From Sycobia sp. Sy_11 (lineage: Eukaryota > Arthropoda > Insecta > Hymenoptera > Epichrysomallidae), in assembly GCA_018907035.1 (NCBI GenBank), contig JACCIC010000213.1, positions 124,001-188,000 on the forward strand: 64,000 nt of DNA. The letters run 5' to 3'. Positions 1-10,602 of the stretch are shown piece by piece (position 1 is the stretch's first letter; every line of letters begins with the position of its first letter). The position numbers and the translations under genes are program-made. The notes beneath the pieces were generated by a model, which did no database searches, was not told the DNA's origin, and saw nothing but the letters and a program-made list of their open reading frames with translations.

Positions 1-1997
1 TTCACAATGTTTTTCAAAAATCCAACGATACGTCCCCGACGAAGCCCCTGTCAATTCGTTCGAGTCAATTGACCGCCCCCGCCTATTTCTCGAATCCCGC
101 CGTCGCGCGCTTATGTATCGGAGCAACGACTGCGCACGCGGCGGGACCTTTGGCACCGACCGGCCCTTCACCCGCACGTCCTCTATTCGCTCCCTTTTTC
201 TTCTCTCGTTCTTTTTTTCCTCCTTCTTTTTTCTTTTCTGCGCGCTCGCTAATATATTCAAATGCGAGCGCACGCACTCGGCCGTATACGAAATTCAAGG
301 CGCGCGCGCGCGCGCGCACGCGTCACCGAGGCGCGGGCTCCCCGGCGAGAGGGGCGGGGATAGGAGGGGAGGGGACTGGCGGCAATTCCGAGCCACTCGC
401 TCGCAATAAACTAGAAAACCAAGCGTCGCCTTTTTTTTTCTTTCTTTTTATTCTTTTTTTTTACCTCTCTCGTTTCGCCGGCCGCTCGCGCGACCCGCAG
501 CCGGTTGCATTTCTAATTTGGATCGCGCGCGCATAAATAAATAGACGCGGGAGCACGCGCGCGCGCGGGAGTCAGCGCGTAAGGGGGTGGGGGAGCGGGG
601 GGATATACGAGGGTGGACGACGGGACGGGAGAGAGGGGGGAGAGCGAGAGAGATATTTTAATAAAAATCAACGTACCGCTCGTAAGTCAGAAAAGCGCGT
701 GGGAAGAGGGCAGATGGTGCGCGTGAGTTGGGAGGGTGGGCAGAGAATTACACTCGCGCTACGTATGACCGCGTTTGGACGATTTTCCGGGCGTTTGACG
801 TCGATGTCCTACGACGTCCCGATGCGGCGACGCGTCGCCCCGTCGGCGGTGCCCCGAGGAGACTACCAAAAGGTCGGCGCGCGGTAGCCGTCCCGACGGA
901 AGAGAAAAAGAGAGAGGGAGAGAGAGAGACAGTGAGAGAGGCAAATAGGCGAGGGGTAGAGCCAGAAAAAGACAGCGGAAATATATGGGGGAGGTGTGGC
1001 ACTGTGTTTTCGTGTCTGTTATTTCCGCGAGAAAAGCTGTTAAAGATGACGATTAGAGTGACATTCGCCGCACTTACGAGGAGCAAAAAAAAATTCCCAA
1101 TACCCCTTTGAATTTCCTATCGTTAAGCATTTATTTCGTAGACAAATTCTAACTATTCCGTCGAGAAAATAATAATGATAATAATCATAATCATGCAAGC
1201 AAATGTGTATTTTTCTTATAGATTTTGTTTATTACGTTCAAACTAATTCAGTGGTAAAACGATCGTTTTTCGATGTCGCAAAATTTTAATACGGCCGAGC
1301 GAGAAATTCGAGTTTTCGTTGGCGCGGTTCGCCTCACTTCTTAGAAATACAGTTCATCGTCCACGGAGCCTTGGACAGACTTACATTTTTCCGCGGTCTC
1401 ATGCGCCATAATCTTTTCCGCGCTTATTTTTACATACATTTTCATAGCGAATGAGTTCAGATTTGTGAACAAAAGAAATTTTCCTTTTTCATCAATAATA
1501 CACGTTTTGGAGTGTTATACACCCGTTAGGTCGTCTTACGGACAAGGTTCCACTGAAAGTTTTATATAGTCGTAAGTCACATCGCTAATTAAGAGAAACG
1601 GATCTAGCGATTCAAAGTTGTCGGTTGTTCGATGACATATTTGCTCTGCATCTGTCGCCTAGAGATTATTATTATTATTATTATTGTTAATGATAAACCA
1701 TGTGAATTTGATATTTATTCTTTTTATACTTTAAGAATATAAAAAAAAACACAACCACACGGAAAAAATTCAAATTAATCGTACGAGTTCTGTTTCCGGA
1801 GGAACAATTTAACATCTACTTAGTATATATCTCTATATACACACACATATATATACACACATATATATACATACACATCTAGACGTGTAAAGCGAAATTT
1901 ATTTATTTCCTCGGGCTTCCTACGGCGTACGCATACGACCCACGGAGCGCGCACGTGCGGGCCTACTTGGAACAAATTTTAAATTTGTCGCTCGCGA

Positions 1998-2006
1998 TAG
2001 GAGACC

Positions 2007-2041
<35 letters not shown>
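1998..2041. repeat. (GA)n microsatellite
   Basis: A nearly pure GA run of roughly 40 bp sits inside a CpG-rich block. It resembles the GAGA tracts bound by GAGA-factor-type proteins in insects; binding here is inference. Confidence 0.85.
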
Positions 2042-2044
<3 letters not shown>

Positions 2045-2489
2045 AGACAGAGTGTGAGAGGCGGGAGAAAGAGAGGGTATGTAGAACGGACGCGCGTCAT
2101 CGCCTCGGCGTCGCGGCGCGCAGGCGTCTATAGGATTCGGAAATTATGCAAATGTATAACGGCTTGGGATGGGTGGGGGGCGTAGTAGGAGGGGACCAGC
2201 AGAGGAAGGGGGGGGTTTGACGCTCCCTGGAAGCGTCGAGAAATATTCACCGATGGAAAAACGGAGCCCAGCGAGTCTGAGCGCGAGAGCGCGGGCGCCC
2301 GCGCGTTCTTCTGCGCGGTGTAGGGGGGTCCGACACGCTTTTTATATATGTAGATGAGGGAGACACTCGCGCAGTTGCGCGCGCGATCGGGAAGCGCGAG
2401 AGTCCCGCTTCCCGCATTATCGGGGAGGACTTGACAAATCGACTTAAGTAGACCAATTCACGGGGAGACCGTGCGAGGAAGAGAGGAAG

Positions 2490-2491
2490 AG

Positions 2492-2523
<32 letters not shown>

Positions 2524-2526
2524 GAT

Positions 2527-2558
<32 letters not shown>

Positions 2559-2568
2559 GGAAAAAAGG
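2490..2568. repeat. (GA)n compound microsatellite
   Basis: Two GA arrays of about 30 bp are separated by a short GGGGATA interruption and continue into GA-rich, slightly impure sequence. Confidence 0.85.
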
Positions 2569-2700
2569 CAGCTCACGCGGAAGACGAGCGAATATTTCGA
2601 GTCTTTTCCCCTCTGCGTCTTCCGCCACCACCCGCCACCCCCCTCTCACTTTCTCTCTGCCACCCGCCTACATCTCTTAACTTTTTAAAGGCTCACTTTT

Positions 2701-4730
2701 TGCGCGTAATACGCGAACTTCCGTTGTTATTAGGTTTTTTTTTTCCAATGGATTTTGGGAAGTAGACTTTTGGATGTAAATTCGTCGGAAATTCATGTCG
2801 GAGTTTTACAGGGCCGTACATCAACTATGGAAATTAATCGAAACCAATGATTCTCCAATTTGAATCACGAGAGGAGTAATAAAAACGAGAAAATAATGAT
2901 ATTTTCAGCGAGCGACCACGGTGAATTTTTGCGAATTACGATAAATTTATCGCGTAAACTAATTAAAGTAATTGGCTTTAATTAAAGTTTCGTCGCGATA
3001 TCGTAATAACGGCAACTGTATCCGCGATCGGGCTTTTGCGCTCTAATTGGCGAGTTAAAAAAGGCCCCACCCTCCTCCCGGACACGAGGATATCGAGAAA
3101 TATCCAGTATTAGCGATAATGCGTGATCGAGGAAAGATAAAAAATAGATTGTTTAAGTCGACGTAGTCCATGGATTTGTAAGGGTTAATTAAACGGATTA
3201 AAGATTTTGAAAATTTTGAGAATGCACGTCCACATTGAGCGAGTACAATCGTTTGTAATGATGCGAGCACTGATTTGAATAGTAAGTAATGGGAATGAAA
3301 TACCTTCGAGCCTTTCTAATATCAACAGTTTAGGAGTCAAATAAGAGGAGGATTAATTTAGTGCTTCTGGTTGCTTTTTCCACCCAACAGTGGAGTTTTA
3401 CACTGACAGTCCGACAAATTACTCGAAATTGAACAATAGTTATATTATTACCGATATGGAACAAAAATCAATGCCTTGCGTTTCGTTTTTATTGAAATAA
3501 ATCTTCACTGTTCGTCAAGTATTCTGAATTGAACGGTGTTATGACACTTTCTTTGCTATTTATACAGTTCTTAAATACTTCATTTTCAATACACAATTTC
3601 TTATACATGCATATACTTTGCGATATTATTATTTATCATAATAAATTTAAATTATAAATTATACATAAATTTTATTTTGATACGTGAACTTTCAATGAAA
3701 TTATGAAAGCGAGATAAATTTTTTAAACATTCGGAGTAATTTTCCTAGTTTTAATATTTTCTGACGTTTAAGATCCGAAAAATGTTAAAAAAATCATCAT
3801 CGACAAAATAATTTTTTTTTTTATTAATGTCTTACATTTAGCCAAAAACAATCCAACCGCACGATTAATATTCTCGAAATTTAAACATTTATTTCGATTT
3901 TCATATTTAGACATTTATTCGGTGTTTCATTGCTGATCGATAAACCAGTAATAATTGTATTTTTTCAAATGCATTAAAAAACCACGATGGTTTGATGTTA
4001 AAAAGTATATGCTCTTTCAATCCTCAGTTTTTAATTTATACTTTGCAGACCAGTACAAGTTAAATTAATGAATATTTTTCCGCGTCTTACAGTCTTTGTC
4101 CAATAATCTAATATAATAGCTTAACAAGCAAAATTATTCGTTACTAAGTTCTTCATTTATCTTATCGAAAACTTCATGTTCTAGAGCTTTCTCTATAATT
4201 TCTCTATAATGTCTCTAAGCCTTTATAGAGCTCCTTACATTTGTATCTTCCTTTTACACGAAGGAAAACATGTATAAAGTTAGTAATTATCATTATCGGT
4301 CATAAAATAACCTAATTATAATTATATAATGACAATTCTGAAAAAACTTGAATAAAAATGACTACTAAAACTGAAAATACGTTAAAAATGAAATAAAATA
4401 AATTAAAAATAACCAGTATATAAGTAAAAATTACAAATAAAAATAATCTACACGCGAAATTATCAAAGGCCAACTCGATAACACTCACAGAGACTAAATC
4501 ACTCGGCTTATTCGACGTGGGTACAATTTTTAATCATTAAAAACGTATGTAAATGAAAGAAAAATCATTCCGAAGCATTCGATTAAAATTTGTACGAGAA
4601 AAAGTCGACGCACATAATAACAAACGCGGATAATTAATCAATTCTCCGCCCGTGACGAAAGATTGACCGATCCCATGAATAACAAAACAGAAACGATCTA
4701 TATGAACAGGGGGCTATGCTCTCGGCAGTC
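2701..4730. other. AT-rich non-coding spacer
   Basis: No gene is supported. 2840-3060 is of intermediate composition with several TAAT/ATTA cores and a large inverted repeat. 3300-4650 is plain AT-rich DNA with frequent stops in all frames. Confidence 0.5.
2935..3007. repeat. Large imperfect inverted repeat
   Basis: Four consecutive blocks pair across a 7-nt loop (taattgg, 2969-2975): ATTACGAT 2935-2942 with ATCGTAAT 3000-3007; ATCGCG 2949-2954 with CGCGAT 2994-2999; AAACT 2956-2960 with AGTTT 2986-2990; and AATTAAAG 2961-2968 with CTTTAATT 2976-2983. That gives 27 base pairs with small asymmetric internal loops (6, 1, 3 and 2 nt). The central part is rich in homeodomain-type TAATTA cores. 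It could be a structured RNA, a remnant of a foldback element or a regulatory palindrome. Confidence 0.6.
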
Positions 4731-4746
4731 TTTATATATGTATACA

Positions 4747-4798
<52 letters not shown>

Positions 4799-4818
4799 CA
4801 CATATATATACATATATC
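4731..4818. repeat. (TA)n microsatellite, interrupted
   Basis: TA runs broken by CA and GT steps. It forms the boundary between an AT-rich spacer and the CpG-rich block that follows. Confidence 0.9.
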
Positions 4819-5284
4819 GAGCGCCTAACTCCACGCGACAACTCGCTCGCTCGTGAAACGCGCCCGCGCGCGGACCTTTCCGCCTCGCAAATTCTAATTA
4901 TCGCGCCTCCATACCTATACCCATCCCCGACCGCCCGCCCGCCCACCCTCGCGCCAAGAATTAAGACGTGAGCGCGCCGGCTTCGTAATTATCAGGGGCG
5001 TAAAAAAGGGGGGAGGGGCGTTGGTGTAGCGTTAACGAGTGTCCTCGTCGTGTTGTCGGGAGCGCGAACGACGGTGGGCCCCTCTCGTCGCCTCGCCCCC
5101 CCCTCCTCCACCCAGTCTCCGACACCCCCTTTCCCCGCCCCAAACGCAGCGCGCCACGCGCGCGATTATGCAGGAGCAATAAAGCGTCAAACGTCACCGA
5201 GCCCGCTGATTCGAAGGGACAGTCCCCTCCCCCCCCCCCACGACGCGTTGTGCATCGGCCGTCGCGCCCGCCGCCCGACGCGCG

Positions 5285-5299
5285 AATGAATTATTCATT
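5285..5299. promoter_or_regulatory. Palindromic ATTA/TAAT-type site
   Basis: AATGAAT and ATTCATT flank a single T as a perfect inverted pair, followed by ATTAAA and GGTTAATCG. Paired TAAT-type cores are typical of homeodomain dimer sites; use in vivo is inference. Confidence 0.3.
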
Positions 5300-5347
5300 A
5301 AACAATTCGTCGCGGTTAATCGTCGAAACGCGAAGCGCGCCTGTACG

Positions 5348-5367
5348 CGCGCGTATAAATACGCGCG
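5348..5367 (+). promoter_or_regulatory. TATA-box candidate inside a 20-bp palindrome
   Basis: TATAAATA (5354-5361) matches the canonical TATA box and sits in the palindrome CGCGCGTAT-AA-ATACGCGCG. A GA run starts just downstream at about 5370, where the transcription start would be expected. The flanking arms are unusual for an ordinary TATA box, so chance in a CGCG-rich block is a real alternative. Confidence 0.3.
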
Positions 5368-5370
5368 AAC

Positions 5371-5394
5371 GAGAGAGAGAGAGAGAGAGAGAGA
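5371..5394. repeat. (GA)n microsatellite
   Basis: Pure GA run of about 24 bp directly downstream of the TATA-box candidate. Confidence 0.85.
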
Positions 5395-5660
5395 CGGAGG
5401 GTGGGAGACGCGACCGTTATAAACGGCGGGGCATCGCTGACCCTCGGCGGGCGGGTTTTCGCCAGATTAAATTAAACCCGGGTCTTTGAAGAGCGCGCTT
5501 TTATCGCTTCGCCGTTTAGAGAGATCGCCGGGGCTCGCGTCGCGTTATTGCGTCGTTCCTCTCGGTTGCGCCGGCGCGACTGTCGCTCCTCGTAACGACG
5601 GACGAGCGTCGATGCGCGCGCGAGGGATTTCCGCGAGGATGCTGGAGTTTTTTCTCTGTT

Positions 5661-6650
5661 TTTTTTTTTTTGTTTTGTTTTGTTTTGTTTTATTTTATAT
5701 GCTTCCTTGTTTGTTTCGTAGAGGGGCGGAGGGAGAATTTTTCGAAAGTAAGTATGCGAACAGACTGGATCCTCGTATTGAAGTATCCGACAATTTTCAG
5801 TATTTTGTCGTGTCGTATCGCGAAATGAAGGAGTTTGCAGAAAATTAATCCAGGAGAACTTGGTTCAAAATGGGCTAAACAATTATTTCAAAAGTCACTT
5901 TTGATCTCAGAAAAACAGATTGTTGAATCACAGAGGCAAATTATTCACGACTTAATTACTTTACAGTTTATGAAAATACTTACTGAAGGGGCAAATTTTG
6001 TAAAAAATAATCTTTGAAAATTCAAGCCGTTTCATTGATATACTTTCTAAATCTATAGTGGCGAGTGAATTTTATGATTAATTGGAGGATAAGAAAGGAT
6101 ACAGAAATTTTTTGGCCTCTTTTGATGACAGTTAAAAATTCGAACAATAGGCCGTAATAATTAACGTTCTCTATAATTTCACATAAAAAAGTGCCATATC
6201 TTGGAAATGAGAAATGAGAATTTCGCAGGTGTCGATTCCCAGGACATCAGTGTGGCCAAAACTCGTCAACTAATATTTGATCATCTCTGCATTTTCTAAA
6301 AAATCCTTGTGTGTGAAAGATCATTATCTGTTTTAAAATTATCAAAGAATAAAAGAATGATTAGAATATTACAAGCCGAAGAAAATTATTTAAGAATTCT
6401 GGGTCTTAGCTAGATTTAGACTCGATATTATATAATATCATTTGAAGAATTATTCCGTAACTTTCCTTTTACAAAAAATTATCATATCGTGCAGTCAGCT
6501 GATGGTCTTATATACATTAATGCTTCATGCGCAAAAGAAAAACCCCAGATTTATCGACAGTTCCAAGACCTGAAATTAGTTCAATCTCCGTAGGCAATCT
6601 CTATCCACAGTTCGCGCTAACGTTACGACACGATAACATCCAATTAAACG
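5661..6650. other. AT-rich non-coding spacer
   Basis: Begins with a T-rich (TTTTG)n stretch at 5661-5697. A 60-codon frame at 5835-6017 is non-repetitive but has no splice context or recognised similarity, so it is not called. The rest has dense stops. Confidence 0.45.
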
Positions 6651-7141
6651 TACAAATTGCAGAAAAAAAAACAACAACGGGGAAGACGTAAGAAAAAACA
6701 TACGCGACGAATCGAGGCCCTCGATAAATGCGGCATCGACGCAATCTTAGCGCAGGCGTCGCATTCGAAATCGTGGCACGGGAGATACCTCGCGGCCCTT
6801 ACCGTTCAACGTCGCACGAGCGTGAGAGGCCGGTACATTTCTCCTCTCGATCTCGGGGGGGGGGGGGGGCCCTCGCACGGAGCTCGCTGAGGAGGGAACG
6901 GAAAAAGACGGCGCGCTGCGATACACCCGAGGCAGAGGAGAGTCGACGCTAATAATATATATATATATATAATAAGTTCGCCGAGGTATCGGCGCGGGGA
7001 TGAGAATGATCGAGCCCTCCTCGGCGCTACTGAGAAAACGGCGTATTTATTATATAAGCTGTAATAAGCGAAGCGCTTCGTCGCGGGGCGCCGGAAGGGG
7101 GGCGTATAATCGCGATTTCATGAAGCTCGAGCGTCTGTCTG

Positions 7142-7145
<4 letters not shown>

Positions 7146-7187
<42 letters not shown>
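7146..7187. repeat. (CT)n microsatellite
   Basis: Near-pure CT run of about 40 bp. Confidence 0.9.
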
Positions 7188-7189
<2 letters not shown>

Positions 7190-7477
7190 TCCCGAGCGGG
7201 CGGAAGACCGTGATAAGGAGGGCGGCGAGGGCTTGGCATCGAGGGCGGGCACGGGCGGGAGCTCGGCTCGAGCGCGTTTCGATCCCTCGCCTAACCTCCC
7301 CATCCCCCCCCCCCCCACGCGACGGGCCGGCTACTTTGCCGCGCTCGCGCCTTTCGCTAATTAGCGTCTTAGCTTCAATTAGCGCAGGTGAGCAGGGAGT
7401 TTCGCCGCTCGCCGTGGCGCCTATTCCACGGTATACCTTACGCGCATCGTCGAGCGCGTAAGCTCGTCCTCTCGTTC

Positions 7478-7506
7478 GCTCTCTCTCTCTCTCTCTCTCT
7501 CTCTCC
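7478..7506. repeat. (CT)n microsatellite
   Basis: CT run of just under 30 bp, the second in this CpG-rich block. Confidence 0.85.
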
Positions 7507-8346
7507 CACAGACTAAAACTGGCAGGCGTTTCTTTCGTGCACGAGCCGCGCGCCTCTCGAAGGATCTACCGGTGGCGATTCTGTAAGCTCCCGTCACCGG
7601 GTAAATTTAAGCGATCGGCGAGAGGTTATCTCCTCGAGCTCGACTAATTGGTGTGCAATAATGTGCGTTCATTTATCCTCTATATATCGTCTACAATGCG
7701 CGCCTAATTTCAAATGTCGACCGAGCGCATCGGGTCGCGCGCGAGTGTATTTCCATTAATTTAATTAACCGCGCGGCCGATAATTAGTGCGAATATATAC
7801 GGCGAAGTTGATGCGCGATTAACAGTTGCAGATTTTTGCTCTTAACATAGGTTTACTTGCCGCCAGCGTTGATACCCGCGATATCTATAAGACTGGCTTA
7901 CTGTTCGCGCAGCTGTTTAATATTTACGTCGTTTTTATTTATGTATTGTTTTCTTTTGTACATTGTCTTTATTGCCTAAATAGAGCAGAATAGCAATCGG
8001 GACTGATTTACGCCGGTATTCGGAAGCATAATAAGATCGAAGTTAAAGAAACAAATAAATAAAATAAATTATTACAGTCGTTCTGTATGCGAGATTCGAA
8101 ATACATATATATCCACCATTTATCTATCTATCCCTCTGCAGCTCATCGCGGGGTTCGGCATATCGATTTTTTTTTACATATACAATTGCCCGACTTTTCG
8201 AGCGCAACCTATATCGCGTTCCACCAATTAACGAGAATATAACTCTATCGCAATTGGATCCTGGCTCGCGCGCCTATAGCACCTTAATAATTCCGCCCGT
8301 CGGATTTGAAAGCTGCCGAGGGAAATTGGCGTCAACGGATGTACAA

Positions 8347-8349
<3 letters not shown>

Positions 8350-8391
<42 letters not shown>
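8350..8391. repeat. (CA)n microsatellite
   Basis: Pure CA run of about 40 bp. Confidence 0.9.
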
Positions 8392-8392
<1 letters not shown>

Positions 8393-8895
8393 TCGAAGCA
8401 TCCTTTATATGCGCAGCGTTAGTTATCATTTATATATAGATGTATCTTAAAGAGCCTTTCCTGATTATACATGAAAAAAAAAAAAAAAATAACGGGACGA
8501 GGATAGAAGAATTCCTCTCCTTGTCCGACGTTGACAATGATGCGAACGGCTAAGAGGGGGTTGGGTGCGTTTATATATTGGAAAATCACAGGAGGCGGAT
8601 GCCGCTCGAGCGTAAAATCAGCGACGAGCTCGTTTTGTCGCTCGGGCCGAATGGATAATTTATGCTAATGCGGGGCATAATTTAAGGCGCGCGCGCCAAC
8701 AGTAACGAATCTAGGGACGTTTTATATTTTACGTTTGCGCTCTTCGCCATATATAAAGTGATGGATAATTCGTGCTTGTTTGTTTTTTTTTTCACTCTTG
8801 GACAAAATTAATGATTCTTTTTTCTTTGATATTAGGATTGAGAAGAAACATTATTTTGCTACTGAGTATGAGTAAATTAATTATAGCATTGGGAG

Positions 8896-8897
<2 letters not shown>

Positions 8898-8943
<46 letters not shown>
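8898..8943. repeat. (TA)n microsatellite
   Basis: Pure TA array of about 46 bp in AT-rich DNA. Confidence 0.9.
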
Positions 8944-8947
<4 letters not shown>

Positions 8948-10236
8948 TATCTGAATAATTCCATAGTATGTGATGCTAGACATCGACGATATCTCTCAGG
9001 CGATTTAGCCAAATTTGAGATAATAAGTGTGAAGGAAAAAATTTTCTTTGTATAAGATAAGTTAAAATTATAAAGACTTTGAAATAAACTGAAAGAGAAT
9101 TATTATTGGTACGGTTTACCCTGAAAAAAAAACGTATAATATAATTCCAAATTTTACTTAATCGCCTGAAGATTGTTGTCGATAATTTAAATCGTAAAAT
9201 ATGGATTAATCAAGTGTCTAAGAAATATATATTTCTTTCAAAATACTATTTTATTTATTTAAATAAGTTTCACCAAGTGCCATAAACCAATTAAATGTAT
9301 CATTTAGATAGCGTAAGATTAAGGAATTGAAAGACAATTGATTAGATAGGTTATTGTAATTAAATATGTTGATAAGTGTTGATTGATATCGTAAAACAAA
9401 ACGTATGTGCAAAAAATAAACTTTAATTATGGATATTCATCTGACGATCAGGCTTATATCATTAAACAAATATGAAACATCTTGTTGTCTACGTCTGCGC
9501 TCCCATGACCCCCCTTTCGAATTATGCGGTAGGAATAACAGATTTAAGCTTCTTTAATTATGCGGCTTCTCGAGTATAATTCATCAAAAAAGAAAAAAAG
9601 AATAATTAACGACTTTCGTCAAAAATGATTTTTAAAATTCTTACCGTTGTCCGTGGTATTCCGTCCGTGATTTAACAGTGGCAAATGATTGAAATAAAAA
9701 TGCAGTCGAGACTTGAAGAACTGGTTGTAATTGAAATTTTAAATATCGTACAATATCTAACTATTGACTTTCTAAAATTTAACCATTGTGAATAATTTCC
9801 AGCATCAACAATGTGAAATATCTATTTTTGCAAACGTGATTCCTAAGATATAAACCCCGAACGTACGTTTACATTTTCACTTATCACAATTGCCACATTG
9901 GCATTGGTCGTACAGAATGGGCCCTTTACTAATATAGGAAATAACGTACTTTTCTTAATAAAATTTCTCTGAAATTAGTAATTGATATATTTCCTTTATT
10001 TTCAACTCGAAACCATAAAGTTAATATTTTATTCTCCAATTGTGATAAAAGATTTGAGGGATTGTTTAGAAATAGATCGTCTTCTTTAGAGAAGTTTCCA
10101 TCAATGTACACAGAATCCAGTCTCGACTTTTTTTAAAATGATCCTTCCTCTCTTTTTTCTTTCCGAATTTTTGACGCCAATCGTAGGGATTTCATTTTCG
10201 AATTTCATTCGTAGTTTTAATTTTGAATTCTGCTAG

Positions 10237-10602
10237 ATTATCGCTCCCGATAGCCGGCTCCACCGACTTTTATCGTACAGCCAGGCGAAAAATCGCGTGG
10301 GCAACCTTCAACAACTAGCGCAGATCTGCGACCGAAGCATTCGTAATGCGATATCCTCAGCAAAACTCGCAGATGCCCTCTCATTCATTCGCGAAAATCC
10401 GCGCGTTTCCCGAAAAATTTTCTCCGAAATCCTTCAATGCAGCATCCATTCTGCACAATTGCGCGTGAAAATTTCAACGACGATCCGTCACGGCACAGCG
10501 GAATACGACGAATTCTACAGATACAATTTAAACAATTTGATCGAACGATTGGCGATACAGCGATTCGCGGTCGCGGCACGCGCATCGCGCGACGCGTGAT
10601 TT
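10237..10602 (+). other. Open frame of about 120 codons, coding status unclear
   Basis: A stop-free frame follows TAG at 10234 and ends in TGA at 10599. It has no ATG near its beginning; a GTG at 10297 is the first alternative start. The translation is non-repetitive with balanced residues and GC-leaning third positions, more protein-like than most frames here. No acceptor, donor, domain or family is visible, and the opposite strand is open over much of the same region. It could be an unidentified internal exon, a decayed coding fragment or chance. Confidence 0.15.

Larger units (their letters stand above)
1..2700. other. CpG- and GA-rich non-coding block
   Basis: No gene is supported. 1-1060 and 1915-2680 are rich in CGCG, poly-pyrimidine stretches and GA runs; 1120-1910 is AT-rich with ATT, ATA and TA-CA short repeats. 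Open frames in the GC-rich parts run on both strands at once and use low-complexity residues (R/A/P/S), which is composition, not coding. Blocks of this kind can be promoters or enhancers in CpG-rich insect genomes, but no convincing start site or exon was found. Confidence 0.5.
4819..5660. other. CpG-rich block with promoter-like elements
   Basis: GC-rich, CpG-dense sequence with C-rich tracts around 5095-5140 and 5227-5240. It contains a TATA-box palindrome, a homeodomain-like palindrome and a GA run. No exon with credible splice sites was found. If a promoter exists here, transcription would probably run rightwards, but no first exon is identifiable. Confidence 0.4.
6651..7800. other. CpG-rich non-coding block
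   Basis: GC-rich DNA with a G-run at 6857-6870, CT arrays and a C-run at 7306-7317. A strong donor-like CAG|gtgagc occurs at 7388/7389 and could end an untranslated first exon, but nothing else supports a transcript. 7640-7800 contains several TAATTA cores. Confidence 0.45.
7801..10236. other. Mostly AT-rich non-coding spacer
   Basis: No gene is supported. 8560-8720 is a short mixed segment with ATGCTAAT (POU/octamer-like) and repeated ATAATTT motifs. 9000-10230 is AT-rich with dense stops. A near-duplicate AATTATGCGG phrase occurs at about 9521 and 9557. Confidence 0.5.
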
